A stretch of DNA of 64,000 nt from Acidobacteriota bacterium (GCA_029263415.1 JAJCXN010000012.1:1-64000), one strand, 5' to 3'. Positions 1 to 8,240 are shown, counted from the first letter of the stretch. Notes: generated from the sequence alone by a model not told the origin. Numbers and translations: made by a program.

Positions 1-57
1 AAGGACCACCAGGTAGCTATTCGTAGAGTGAAGATCAATTCCGCAGTACAGTGACAT
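1..57 (-). CDS. IS110-family transposase (recombinase), N-terminal end only
   Basis: The complement of the first 57 bases reads ATG followed by 18 codons giving MSLYCGIDLHSTNSYLVVL, and then leaves the window. The GIDLHS segment is the hallmark start of IS110-family DEDD recombinases, in which this Asp is the first acidic catalytic residue. A strong Shine-Dalgarno (AAGGAGGAG on the minus strand) lies just upstream of the ATG, which fixes the start. IS110 enzymes have a RuvC-like DEDD domain followed by a Tnp20 serine domain; neither can be checked here because the gene is cut by the window edge. The next gene rightward is an intact Asp-box protein, so the element end must lie before about position 182. 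Confidence 0.8.
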   Translation of the reverse strand, partial: MSLYCGIDLHSTNSYLVVL

Positions 58-175
58 CGGCTCCTCCTTGTTTGTTGGTTTCGTATCCAACCAGGCTACC
101 GCCTTGGTGCAAGGGGGAGCCGCAAGAGGAGTTTCGGGCAATCCTGCCGAAAGGGATCGACGACCCGTTCTGGAA
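58..175 (-). ncRNA. Non-coding end of the IS110 element, candidate bridge (seek) RNA region
   Basis: About 118 bases lie between the IS110 recombinase start and the stop of the next gene. In IS110-group elements the non-coding end upstream of the recombinase is known to encode a structured bridge RNA that guides target choice. Two stem-loops are visible: GTTGG/CCAAC at 74-91 and TTTCGGGCA/TGCCGAAA at 132-153 (one bulged G). No convincing coding frame crosses it. The exact element boundary and the two guide loops cannot be assigned from one partial copy, so the bridge-RNA call is inference from family knowledge and position. Confidence 0.4.
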
Positions 176-181
176 AGGCTT

Positions 182-1594
182 CTATTGGTGGACTCGCACC
201 TTGGCGCTCCAGAGCTGGTACACATCTCGTCGTGTGTCCGCCCAGAGCAAGTGGAAGACGCCGTCTGCTCCTGCGGCGAGACCGCTGTAGTCCCCTCCGA
301 ACTGCCAGCGCTGCGCGATGCCCCTGGAGGCTGCATGGTTCTGCGGGCAGGATGTAGCAGGAGTGATCCGCAGATTCTCTCCGAAACTCGAGCCTCCGTC
401 GGTGGAGGCCGCGAAGTAGATGTCGAAGCAAAGGCCGGTGTCCCGCGATGAGTGGCGGGTGTCGTACCAGGCGACACCGATCACGCCTCGCTGATCGATT
501 GCTACCGCAGGGGTCTGTGCGTCGCTTGTCGCAGGGCCGTCAGAAATGGGGTTGGGGCCCTGCCATCGAAGTCCGTGGTCGTTCGACAGCAGCAGCGACA
601 GAGGAGCGAGTTGGGGGGCGCTTGAGCTGGTCTCTTGCGGACCGCTGCCGTTGCGCTGCCAGTGGGCATCCAGCAGCGCGTGGAGCTGAGGTTGAGCAGC
701 GCTGGTGGCTCGGGCCGAGAAGGCCCACGTTAGTTCTTGTGCGCGCGACTCCCACAGCAGCGCGGGTAGCGAGAAACTCCTGGCCCCGTCTGATGAAGTC
801 GCTGTCCATGATCTGCGCCTATGGAGCAAGCGGCCGACGTTGTCAGCGTAGTCCATGAACGACACCACCACCGCGCCATCTGAGACTACGCCCAATCCGA
901 ATGGCTGTTGATGCAGTCGATCGTGGTGCACTAAGACCGGCTCGCTGAAGGTTGCTCCGCGATCGTTTGATCGGGCAACTACGGTTCCATAGGTCTGGCC
1001 TCCAGCTGGCAGTTTCACCCACTGGCCAACGGCGATGTAAACCCAACCCCGTCTTGGACCGTTACTGAGATCGACAGCCATCTTGGGCTGGTCGACTGAG
1101 CCGCCGCTAGCGAGTGGCACTGCGCTTGGCAAGAGCCAAGTGGTGCCCCCGTCTAGCGACCGATGCACCGAGACACCAGTGAGCCTCTGGTTGTCTTGAG
1201 TCCTCGAATCATGGCAGGACACGTACAGTGCTCCGGCTGGTCCGATCGCGGTCCACGGATCTGTGCCACAACCGTTAAGTTGTTGACGCCGCCAGGATCG
1301 GCCAGCGTCTGTTGAGATGAACGCGTCGCTTCGAAAGTCGCCGTTCGGCGTTGGCGCAACCGTGATGGCGGTGCCCAGCAGCACCTCGGGATCGGTCGGG
1401 TGGGCGCTTAGGTGAGGTTCCACGTGGGGAGCCGTGGCTAGGTCTCCCGAAACCAATCGGACCTCCGTTGGCAGCAGGTGGATCGCTGGGCGGGAGGCGT
1501 CCTCTGACGAAGGGGTCTGCATTGCCAACGCGCTCGAAGAGCAGATGGTTGCTGCACAGGCCGTCAGGAGGAGCAATGGTCGAGCTGTTGTCAT
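182..1594 (-). CDS. Exported sialidase-like (BNR/Asp-box) beta-propeller protein
   Basis: Predicted 470-residue exported protein. The N-terminus MTTARPLLLLTACAATICSS... is a clear signal peptide ending near ALA; longer upstream in-frame starts would bury it, so the ATG at 1594 is chosen. Asp-box motifs (S-x-D-x-G-x-x-W/F) recur: STDAGRSW, RSLDGGTTW, SNDRGATF, SNDHGLRW and STDGGSSF, spaced as in six-bladed sialidase-like propellers. Such proteins may be glycosidases or simply binding propellers; I could not place the arginine triad or the Tyr/Glu pair of true sialidases, so enzymatic activity is unproven. It stands alone, transcribed toward the IS110 end, and is divergent from the diguanylate cyclase. 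Confidence 0.75.
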   Translation of the reverse strand: MTTARPLLLLTACAATICSSSALAMQTPSSEDASRPAIHLLPTEVRLVSGDLATAPHVEPHLSAHPTDPEVLLGTAITVAPTPNGDFRSDAFISTDAGRSWRRQQLNGCGTDPWTAIGPAGALYVSCHDSRTQDNQRLTGVSVHRSLDGGTTWLLPSAVPLASGGSVDQPKMAVDLSNGPRRGWVYIAVGQWVKLPAGGQTYGTVVARSNDRGATFSEPVLVHHDRLHQQPFGLGVVSDGAVVVSFMDYADNVGRLLHRRRSWTATSSDGARSFSLPALLWESRAQELTWAFSARATSAAQPQLHALLDAHWQRNGSGPQETSSSAPQLAPLSLLLSNDHGLRWQGPNPISDGPATSDAQTPAVAIDQRGVIGVAWYDTRHSSRDTGLCFDIYFAASTDGGSSFGENLRITPATSCPQNHAASRGIAQRWQFGGDYSGLAAGADGVFHLLWADTRRDVYQLWSAKVRVHQ

Positions 1595-1843
1595 GATGCT
1601 GGTACGGAAACGGAACAGACAATGCCTAACGGAGCCTACGCAGCGGCCGAAGGGGACGAAAGTGCTCGGCCGCAACGTGAAGCGGCCAAAGGGGCTTTTC
1701 CCGCCACTTGCTCAAGAGAAGAGTGGCGAAATCACTCTGAGGATTCTGACGCGAGATGGGGACAGCGGCGGCGCGCGGCGCTCAGTGAGCTATGGGAGGG
1801 CCTTGACCCACACCTCAGGGTGTGTCCGAATATGTAGATTCCT

Positions 1844-3493
1844 ATGCTTGAATCCCTAAGCACTCTCTTTAGCGCGTCCTCTTGGCACTGGTCACCGTAC
1901 GCCATCCCAGCTCTCGGCTCGACCATGATCTGTGCCCTTACGGCCGTATACGTCTTTCCCCATCGGCGATCTCCGGGCGCGCGCCGGTTCCTATGGGTTG
2001 TCGCAGCCGCCTTCATGTGGGTAGCGCTTCAGGCTGTGGGCGCGTTCCTGGTGGGCGAAGAGCACAAGATACTGGCGTCCAAGTTCCAGTACCTCTTCAT
2101 TGCTAGTTGCCCGCCTTTGCTACTTCTGTTCGCGCTGGACTTCAATGGTCACTTGCGAAGTCGACGCCGCTGGGTGCCATGGGTGCTATTGATTGAGCCC
2201 ATTGTTGTGGTGGCTTTCGCTTGGACCAACGAGAGCCACGGGCTGATTTGGAAGGAATTCGGTAGTTCGGTGGATCTGCCGCTGCCGGTGATCAGTTTCG
2301 GCCCGGTCTTCACCTTCATGCACGTACCCTACGCATATGCAATGGTGTTGGCGTCCTGTGGAATTGGGGTCCTAGCTTTCCTGCGGACACCAGGCTGGTG
2401 GCGCCAGGGTGCTTTGGTCGCCGCAGCTCCACTTGTGGTCCTAGCGTTCAACGCTCTGTACCTGTCTGATGCAAATCCGATCGGCGGCCTCGACCCGACA
2501 CCCATCGGAATCGCAATCGCCGCGGCCATCATCGCGGTTGCGGTGTTTCGCTACAAGGCCTTCGACTTGGTGCCGATCGCGCAAAGCAACATCATCGACG
2601 CGATCGACTCAGCAGTCATCAGTCTGGATAGCCAGCAGCGCATCGTCGACACCAACAGAGTGGCGCGGGAGATATTCTCCGAGGAGTTGACTAGTGCTCA
2701 CGGTGGCTTGCTGAGCGCTGCTTTGCCCGCTGATGTGGTGCTCGCTTACGAGCAACTTCGCGACCAGCACGGAACTCTTGAGTCGACTGTAGTTGAAGTT
2801 GGTGATCGGTCCTTCGAAGGACGTTTGCAGAAACTGGGAAGCCCAACCGCCCATGTCACCGGCAATAACTTCATCCTACGCGACGTCACTGAACGTCTTC
2901 GCACTGAGCAGGCTCTGCAAGAGGCGCAGCAGAAGCTCGCGGCTGCCAATCTTGAGTTGAAGCAGCTGGCAAGTACTGACTCGCTCACTGGACTGGAGAA
3001 TCGCCGCTCAGTGCGTGAGCAACTGCGTCGCGAACTCGGTCGTGCCGACCGCAGCGACACCGAACTCGGCTTGCTGATGATCGACATTGATCATTTCAAG
3101 AAGGTCAATGATGCTCATGGTCATAACGCAGGCGATCGTGTGCTGCAGGCCGTCGCTCACACGATTTCCGCATCGGTGCGTACCGGTGACGTCTGTGCGC
3201 GCTGGGGAGGCGAAGAGTTTGTGGTGCTGGCGCCCGCAGTTTCCCACGCGGGTCTGATGGAACTGGCGGGGCGTCTCAAGGATGCCGTTGAGGGGCTGCA
3301 GCTGCAGGTGGGAGAGATCACCGTCAAGCCCACGATCAGCATTGGCGCTGCGGTATCGAGTGAGGCAGCTGAAGCCAAGTTGGTTCGCGGTCCCGGCTCC
3401 GCGAGCCTCGAAGTGGATGTGTTAGTAGGGATCGCTGACCAACGCCTCTACCGAGCCAAAGATGAAGGCCGAAACCGCGCCGTGGGTGACTAG
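1844..3493 (+). CDS. Membrane-bound diguanylate cyclase (7TM + PAS + GGDEF)
   Basis: 549 residues. Residues 1-240 hold about seven hydrophobic segments resembling the N-terminal 7TM module of sensor kinases. A PAS-like region follows (about 245-350, 'AIDSAVISLDSQQRIVDTN'), then a short coiled-coil (QALQEAQQKLAAANLELKQL) and a GGDEF domain from about 375. The active-site loop is GGEEF at 455-459, and an RxxD product-inhibition site (RTGD, 446-449) stands exactly five residues before it, so an active cyclase making cyclic-di-GMP from two GTP under feedback control is expected. No Shine-Dalgarno is visible before the ATG. A 6-bp inverted repeat (CACACC/GGTGTG, 1810-1825) lies just upstream and could be an operator. 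The input signal is unknown. Confidence 0.9.
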   Translation: MLESLSTLFSASSWHWSPYAIPALGSTMICALTAVYVFPHRRSPGARRFLWVVAAAFMWVALQAVGAFLVGEEHKILASKFQYLFIASCPPLLLLFALDFNGHLRSRRRWVPWVLLIEPIVVVAFAWTNESHGLIWKEFGSSVDLPLPVISFGPVFTFMHVPYAYAMVLASCGIGVLAFLRTPGWWRQGALVAAAPLVVLAFNALYLSDANPIGGLDPTPIGIAIAAAIIAVAVFRYKAFDLVPIAQSNIIDAIDSAVISLDSQQRIVDTNRVAREIFSEELTSAHGGLLSAALPADVVLAYEQLRDQHGTLESTVVEVGDRSFEGRLQKLGSPTAHVTGNNFILRDVTERLRTEQALQEAQQKLAAANLELKQLASTDSLTGLENRRSVREQLRRELGRADRSDTELGLLMIDIDHFKKVNDAHGHNAGDRVLQAVAHTISASVRTGDVCARWGGEEFVVLAPAVSHAGLMELAGRLKDAVEGLQLQVGEITVKPTISIGAAVSSEAAEAKLVRGPGSASLEVDVLVGIADQRLYRAKDEGRNRAVGD

Positions 3494-3502
3494 TAGCTAG
3501 TC
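3488..3502. terminator. Small hairpin spanning two convergent stop codons
   Basis: GACTAG-TAG-CTAGTC forms a perfect 6-bp stem. The TAG of the diguanylate cyclase lies in its left arm and the stop of the ocd-like gene on the other strand lies in its right arm. It is followed rightward by a short T-containing stretch. It may be a weak bidirectional terminator; the stem is short, so confidence is low. Confidence 0.3.
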
Positions 3503-4465
3503 TCTAGTTTCTGTGGATTTCGCTGCATAGGCGGAGAGAACCAGATTCGTCATCGCGAGGTCCTGAGCCGCGAGACCGGTGAGGTCGGCGATGGTGATCT
3601 GGCTCGCGTTTGATCGGCCGAGATGTGGAGCAATCAGGATCGCGCCCAGATCTTGCACGCTTTCGGCCTGGAGTTTGCCCTTGCGGTAGGGAATCGCGAA
3701 CTCACCGTGGTCGAGGCATTGTGCTGCTAGATCTGCGGCTAGGAGGTCCGCTTGGGCAACGAGTTCGGTGGCCAGTTCCTGCTTGCCTGGAGCGTCAGCG
3801 CCAACGGCCGTGAAGTGAGTGCCTGGACTTATCCAAGTTCGTTGGATGATTGGGGAGATAGCCGCGGTCGTTGTGACGATGATGTCGGCAGCGCGACAAG
3901 CAGCCTCAAGGTCTTCGACCATCGTAGTCGAGGCCTGCTCGCCTAGTTCGTTCGCGACCAACGCGGCTTTCGATGAGTTGCGACCCCACACAGTGAACTC
4001 GAGGTGAGAGCCGATCAATGCGATGTGTGCTTCCACTTGACGCCGCGCCTGGATGCCCGTGCCGACGATGAGTACCTTCTTGCTGTCGGCACGAGCCAAT
4101 TCTCTGGAGGCGATCGCTCCTCCAAGCGCCGTGCGAATGTCGGTCATCACCATCTCGTCATGTAACAGCGCCACTGCTTCGCCGGTCTCGGCGGACAGTA
4201 CCAACGTCATCCCGTTGCCGCTTGGCAAGCCGCGGTCAGCGTTGCCTGCGAAGCCCGTGGCGACCTTGATGGCGAAAATCGCATCGCCTTGAATATGGCC
4301 GTACTTGATGTGACAGTCGCCCTGATGCTCTGGAAAGGCGATGTGGCCCACCGGAGGGAGATTGACCCGGCCTTTGCTGACGGCGCGATACGCGGCTTCG
4401 ATTGCTTTGGCCGCGAGAGGGTAGTCGATCAGTGCTTCGATTTCAGAGCGGGATAGGGTGATCAT
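3497..4465 (-). CDS. Ornithine cyclodeaminase / mu-crystallin family NAD(P)-dependent enzyme
   Basis: 322 residues from the ATG at 4465, chosen because GAGGAGA precedes it at normal spacing; the longer in-frame start at 4516 lacks one. The N-terminal half has the conserved segment GDCHIKYGHIQGD...IKVATGF, with the active-site Lys of the family. The C-terminal half carries the Rossmann dinucleotide-binding motif VLIVGTGIQARRQ. Members deaminate ornithine to proline, reduce ketimines, or act as alanine dehydrogenases, so the exact substrate cannot be read off. It is divergent from a PLP aminotransferase with only 50 bp between starts, which suggests shared control and a joint role in converting one amino or imino acid. 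Confidence 0.85.
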   Translation of the reverse strand: MITLSRSEIEALIDYPLAAKAIEAAYRAVSKGRVNLPPVGHIAFPEHQGDCHIKYGHIQGDAIFAIKVATGFAGNADRGLPSGNGMTLVLSAETGEAVALLHDEMVMTDIRTALGGAIASRELARADSKKVLIVGTGIQARRQVEAHIALIGSHLEFTVWGRNSSKAALVANELGEQASTTMVEDLEAACRAADIIVTTTAAISPIIQRTWISPGTHFTAVGADAPGKQELATELVAQADLLAADLAAQCLDHGEFAIPYRKGKLQAESVQDLGAILIAPHLGRSNASQITIADLTGLAAQDLAMTNLVLSAYAAKSTETRD

Positions 4466-4515
4466 GAAGCGTCTCCTCGGGGCACAAGCCGAACCGTCTA
4501 CGTGGTGAAGGATCA

Positions 4516-5655
4516 ATGAAGACTCTGCCTGATTTCAAACTCGAAACGCACTTCTCAAAGTGGGAATTTGAAGCGAAGTATCACCTAACGGCATCCGATG
4601 CCGAGAGCGTCTCTCTGCGCGAGTTGTTGACCATGGCGTCGAGCGAGGAGCGAGAAGAGTTTGAAGGCATGTGGCTTGGCTACACACAGACCTTTGGAGC
4701 GCCCGACCTGAGGGAGGCGATAGCGACGACGTATGAGTCGAGATCTGCGTCAGAGGTTCTGTGTTTTGCCGGTGCAAGTGAGGGCATCTTTGCTGCCAAC
4801 TCGGTGATCCTCGATCGAAACAGCCACGCGATCGTGGTGACTCCGAACTATCAATCGCATGAGACGTTGCCGCTTGCGATCTGCGAGGCAACAGGCGTGC
4901 CCCTCGATCCGACCGACGGCTGGTCACTCGATATCGATCGTGTGGCGGCTGCAATCAGGCCCAACACACGCCTGATCACGATCAATTTTCCGCACAACCC
5001 AACCGGTGCCATCCTGTCGATCGATCGCTACCAGGCGCTCATCGAACTGTGCCGTTTGCGTGGGATCTACATCCTGCACGATGAAATCTTCAATGGACTA
5101 GGGCCAACGGGAACGAAGCACTTGCCGTTGGTGGCGGACCTCTACGAGCGCGGGCTTTCGCTGGGTGTGATGTCGAAGTCCTATGGATTGCCTGGCCTTC
5201 GGATTGGTTGGATCGCGTGCCAAGAGGCAGAATTGCTGTCCAAGATGGAACGCCTTAAACACTATTTGTCGATTTGCAACTCTGGTCCGAGCGAGCGATT
5301 GGCCAAGATCGCTCTGCTGCATTCCGACCAGTTGTTGGCCCGCAACTGCGCGATTGTCGACGAGAACCTGCCCAAGTGGCATGCTTTCTTTGAGCGACAC
5401 TCAGACCTGTTTGACTGGCGCAGGCCAGAGGGAGCATGCACTGCATTTCCTCGCTACATGGGACCGGGCGGCGTTGATGCCTTTGCTGAGCGGCTGGTGC
5501 GTGAGAGCGGGGTGCTGGTGTTGCCAGGCAATATCTACTCGTCTGAGTTGGGGCGGACCCCCGAGGATCACTTCCGCATTGGGCTTGGTCGCCGAGGGTT
5601 GGACGAGGGGTTGGCAGCCTTTGACGAGCATCTAGCGCGGGCGACGCCGCGCTAG
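4516..5655 (+). CDS. PLP-dependent class I/II aminotransferase
   Basis: 379 residues, fold-type I. SKSYGLPGLRIGW carries the Schiff-base Lys (about K221), NFPHNPTG is the conserved cofactor and substrate loop, and HDEIF holds the Asp that pairs with the pyridine nitrogen. The opening (LPDFKLETHFSKWEFEAKYH) resembles a subgroup related to capreomycidine-synthase-type aminotransferases rather than AspC itself. It starts 50 bp from the divergent cyclodeaminase-like gene. A pathway interconverting a keto acid and a cyclic or basic amino acid is plausible, but the substrate is unknown. Confidence 0.85.
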   Translation: MKTLPDFKLETHFSKWEFEAKYHLTASDAESVSLRELLTMASSEEREEFEGMWLGYTQTFGAPDLREAIATTYESRSASEVLCFAGASEGIFAANSVILDRNSHAIVVTPNYQSHETLPLAICEATGVPLDPTDGWSLDIDRVAAAIRPNTRLITINFPHNPTGAILSIDRYQALIELCRLRGIYILHDEIFNGLGPTGTKHLPLVADLYERGLSLGVMSKSYGLPGLRIGWIACQEAELLSKMERLKHYLSICNSGPSERLAKIALLHSDQLLARNCAIVDENLPKWHAFFERHSDLFDWRRPEGACTAFPRYMGPGGVDAFAERLVRESGVLVLPGNIYSSELGRTPEDHFRIGLGRRGLDEGLAAFDEHLARATPR

Positions 5656-5734
5656 CGCGACCCAGTCCACCAGCGGTGATCCTTTGGCCAACGCGACGCG
5701 ATTGTGATTCTCGAAGAAAGTTGAGGCACGTCGC

Positions 5735-5765
5735 TTGACCCTGACCCGACGTCAGGCCCTAGTCT
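5735..5765 (+). promoter_or_regulatory. MerR-type promoter with 19-bp spacer and operator dyad
   Basis: TTGACC (5735-5740) and TAGTCT (5760-5765) are separated by exactly 19 bp, the over-long spacer typical of promoters activated by MerR-family proteins. A perfect dyad CCTGAC-CCGAC-GTCAGG (5740-5755) lies between the two hexamers. The expected transcription start falls at about 5772-5773, on or next to the ATG of the regulator itself. This implies autoregulation and a leaderless mRNA. Confidence 0.7.
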
Positions 5766-5772
5766 TCCGTTC

Positions 5773-6528
5773 ATGAGCGAGAAGAACTACCAAGTAGCGG
5801 AGCTGGCTCGGTTGTCTAACGTGACAGTCCGAGCCCTTCATCACTACGACACCATCGGCTTGCTCGCGCCATCCGGGCGCACCCAAGCGGGATATCGCCT
5901 CTACGACGAAGCCGATCTTTTGCGGTTGCAACAGATCTTGATTCATCGAGAGCTGGGTATGCCCTTGGAACAGATCAAGCGCTCACTGGATGATCCAGGC
6001 TTTGACCAGAGAACTGCTCTGGTACAACAAAGAGAACATCTGCGGGAGCGCGCCCGAACGACGGCGTCGATGATCCGATCAGTGGATGCGGCGCTGGCGG
6101 CCTTGAAAGGAGACAACACTATGGATTTGGCGACGATCTTCGACGGCTTCGATCCGAAAGAGCACGAGGAAGAAACGCGGGCTCGGTGGGGTGAAAGTGA
6201 CGCCTACAAAGTCAGTGCGCGGCGCACCAAGAGCTACACTGCTGAAGACTGGCAACGCATCAAGGATGCTGATCAAGAGATTCTAGATGCACTTGCCGAG
6301 AAGCTACGTGGGGGAGCAGCAGCCGACGACGCGGACGTGCTGGCCCTTGCCGATCGGCATCGACTGCACATCGACAGGTGGTTCTACCCGTGCAGTCATG
6401 CAATGCATGCGGGCCTGGCCGAGATGTACGTCTCGGACCAACGCTTTGAGGCTTCGTTTGAGAAACGCCAAGAAGGCTTGGCCCGCTTCTTAGCTGAGGC
6501 TGTTCGTACCAACGCCAAGAACAACTAA
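5773..6528 (+). CDS. TipA-type MerR-family regulator with TipAS ligand-binding domain
   Basis: 251 residues, close to TipAL of Streptomyces (about 253). Residues 1-70 are a MerR winged helix (YQVAELARLSNVTVRALHHYD, then GYRLYDEADLLRLQ), followed by the long dimerisation helix and a TipAS domain from about 117. A Cys in the TipAS region (RWFYPCSHAMH, about C207) corresponds in position to the Cys of TipA that bonds covalently to thiopeptides such as thiostrepton; this residue match is my inference. No Shine-Dalgarno precedes the start, and the MerR-type promoter at 5735-5765 predicts a leaderless transcript. Such regulators sense antibiotics and activate their own gene. Confidence 0.9.
   Translation: MSEKNYQVAELARLSNVTVRALHHYDTIGLLAPSGRTQAGYRLYDEADLLRLQQILIHRELGMPLEQIKRSLDDPGFDQRTALVQQREHLRERARTTASMIRSVDAALAALKGDNTMDLATIFDGFDPKEHEEETRARWGESDAYKVSARRTKSYTAEDWQRIKDADQEILDALAEKLRGGAAADDADVLALADRHRLHIDRWFYPCSHAMHAGLAEMYVSDQRFEASFEKRQEGLARFLAEAVRTNAKNN
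6106..6528 (+). CDS. Internal ribosome site and short TipAS-like product (start 6121)
   Basis: Inside the MerR gene, AAAGGAG (6106-6112) sits 8 nt before an in-frame ATG at 6121 (Met117). Translation from there would give a 135-residue protein containing only the ligand-binding TipAS domain. In Streptomyces tipA the same gene yields TipAL and an abundant in-frame TipAS (144 residues) that soaks up drug. Here the internal site is much stronger than the start of the long form, so the same two-product arrangement is likely. The listed span includes the Shine-Dalgarno; the product itself is 6121-6528. Confidence 0.65.
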   Translation, partial: KGDNTMDLATIFDGFDPKEHEEETRARWGESDAYKVSARRTKSYTAEDWQRIKDADQEILDALAEKLRGGAAADDADVLALADRHRLHIDRWFYPCSHAMHAGLAEMYVSDQRFEASFEKRQEGLARFLAEAVRTNAKNN

Positions 6529-6619
6529 CGCGCGCGGATCACAGCGCGCTGGGAACGGCCCTGCACCGTTGATCGATATCGCCGGTGCTCGGCCCTTCCT
6601 TGCGCGCTACTGAGCGGCG

Positions 6620-7582
6620 CTATTCTTGAGGTGCGAGCTCCAACATCGTTTGCTTGATGTCTCCGCTGTCTCCTGGGTGCATCAGTTGTAGCGCCGGGGT
6701 GTGCACGCCACTTGCGACGTACTCCATCACCTGATCGCGACACTCCGCCGGTGATCCGGTGCACATGAGCTGGTCAACTAGCTCATCGGGGATCGCCTCT
6801 AGGGCAGCCTTACGATCGCCCGCTTCCCAATGCTTCCACATGGGCGTCAACATTTCGCCACGACCCAGCCACTCGTGAAACTTGGCGTAGACCGGGACGT
6901 TGAGGTAGGCCGCGATCGCGCGCTTGCCGATGGACAGTGCGGCGGCTCGATCGGTGGTTGGGATGACAAAGAGCCGCGCTGCGATTTCGCGCCCCTCTCC
7001 GCCTTCGTGCACATAAGGAGTGACGGTCTTCACGTCCTCGGCTGAGAGCCAGTTGAGGATGGCACCGTCTGATTCGCGGCCCGCCAGTCGGAGCATGCCC
7101 TTTTGTAGCGCTGCGATCAGAATCGGGGGTTGCTCCTTGAGTTCGCGACCGAGTCGGAAGCCCTTGACGCTGAAGGTGTCGAAGTCTTCAGTGATCTTTT
7201 CCCCGGTGAGGGCTCGGCGCAGGAATCGGACGGTGTCGCGCACGCGATACCAGGGACGATCGAACTCAACATCGTTCCAGTTCTGAACGATGATGTTGGA
7301 CGACGACCCAATGCCCATGACGAACCGACCCGGTGCTGCCTCCGCGAGACTCGCGGTGTGCATGGCCAGGAGCGCTGGCCCGCGGGTGTATGCAGGAATG
7401 ATGGCGATACCGAGCCTAGCCGTGGTCCATGCGGCAGCGAGCGCCAGCGGAGTGAAGCCGTCGGTGCCGTTCGATTCTGAGGACCAAAAATCAGTGTAGC
7501 CGGCGCCTTCGAGCTGCTTCAGGATTTCCTCGTGTTCGTGGAGAGGGAAGGCGAAGGGAACTGACATGCCGTAGCGATTCAT
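6620..7582 (-). CDS. LLM-class F420-dependent oxidoreductase (Rv3093c-like)
   Basis: 320-residue TIM-barrel protein of the luciferase-like monooxygenase superfamily. The opening MNRYGMSVPFAFPLHEHEE, the LAEAAPGRFVMGIG stretch and the ...GREL-KEQPPILIAALQKGMLRLAGRESDG segment match the deazaflavin (F420) subgroup rather than FMN luciferases. The ATG at 7582 is preceded by GGAG. The substrate is unknown. F420 genes (cofD, cofE, npdG) lie about 10 kb away and a second LLM enzyme is at 22788-23678, supporting F420 as the cofactor. It runs convergent to the TipA-type gene. Confidence 0.8.
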   Translation of the reverse strand: MNRYGMSVPFAFPLHEHEEILKQLEGAGYTDFWSSESNGTDGFTPLALAAAWTTARLGIAIIPAYTRGPALLAMHTASLAEAAPGRFVMGIGSSSNIIVQNWNDVEFDRPWYRVRDTVRFLRRALTGEKITEDFDTFSVKGFRLGRELKEQPPILIAALQKGMLRLAGRESDGAILNWLSAEDVKTVTPYVHEGGEGREIAARLFVIPTTDRAAALSIGKRAIAAYLNVPVYAKFHEWLGRGEMLTPMWKHWEAGDRKAALEAIPDELVDQLMCTGSPAECRDQVMEYVASGVHTPALQLMHPGDSGDIKQTMLELAPQE

Positions 7583-7639
7583 GAAGGCTCCTAACTGATC
7601 AGAGGCAATGTGAGGGATCTGGTGTTTGTCGACTGGCTG

Positions 7640-8095
7640 TCAAATCTGGAGGTCAAAGCGGTGGATCGGTACCTCTGGAACATCGAGCAGGGCTTCCTTG
7701 TCAGGACGCAAGTGCTGAGCTCCTCGAATGTAGATGTGCTGAATTTCACTCGGTGCCAAGGATGTGTTCCAGTGCAGCAGAACCCGAATGCAAAAGGGGA
7801 CACCGCTGGCGACCTCCATCTCATGGCCGCAAAGAAGTGCGACGTCATGCCAACCTAGCTTGCGCGCGGCCAGAGCTGGGTACTCAGAGACGATGTCTCT
7901 GGTGGTTGTGAGGTAGGCGCTAGCCAGATCATCGACTTTGATTTGGTTCTTCTCAACCATGTACCAAAGGAGTTCGCCGGTGGCGATCAAGACATCGTCG
8001 CGCTGGTCCGAGTCGACAGTGGTGGCTCCGCGCACGCCGCGACACAAGACAGGGCGGTCACTGGTGGGGGATGGGGTCGCTTCAGTATCCGTCAC
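7640..8095 (-). CDS. aroH: Chorismate mutase, AroH (Bacillus) type
   Basis: 151 residues, slightly longer than Bacillus AroH (about 127) because of a 20-residue N-terminal extension. RGVRGATTV carries the substrate-binding Arg; LLCGHEMEV aligns with the Cys and Glu of the active site; CIRVLLHW supplies the second Arg; IQHIYIRGAQHLRPD contains the late Tyr and the typical C-terminal LRPD. It converts chorismate to prephenate for Phe and Tyr synthesis as a pseudo-alpha-beta-barrel trimer. The start is GTG with only a weak AAGAG upstream. It stands alone behind the LLM gene with a 57-bp gap, so they could share a transcript. Confidence 0.85.
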   Translation of the reverse strand: MTDTEATPSPTSDRPVLCRGVRGATTVDSDQRDDVLIATGELLWYMVEKNQIKVDDLASAYLTTTRDIVSEYPALAARKLGWHDVALLCGHEMEVASGVPFCIRVLLHWNTSLAPSEIQHIYIRGAQHLRPDKEALLDVPEVPIHRFDLQI

Positions 8096-8204
8096 GATGG
8101 ACTCTTTGCTCGGTTACCGTGTGTGGGCTCTTGTTCGCAGGCGGGGAGCGGACGTTATCAACATGAACAGGCACACCCTGTTCTCGGTAGTTGTCGTCAG
8201 GTCC

Positions 8205-8240
8205 TTGCGAGTGGAAGGATGCCCCTGCAAGTGGAAAGAT
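8205..8240. repeat. Two 16-bp imperfect direct repeats, 20 bp apart
   Basis: TTGCGAGTGGAAGGAT (8205-8220) and CTGCAAGTGGAAAGAT (8225-8240) match at 13 of 16 positions, with a 20-bp start-to-start distance, about two helical turns. They lie 78 bp before the start of the exported phosphodiesterase gene, in an otherwise featureless 222-bp upstream region. Their phase suits a dimeric activator or repressor site; the binding protein is unknown. Confidence 0.4.

Noticed and set aside
1434-1859. 141-codon plus-strand frame overlapping the Asp-box protein
   Set aside because: It crosses the start region of a signal-peptide gene on the other strand and has no motif or ribosome site.
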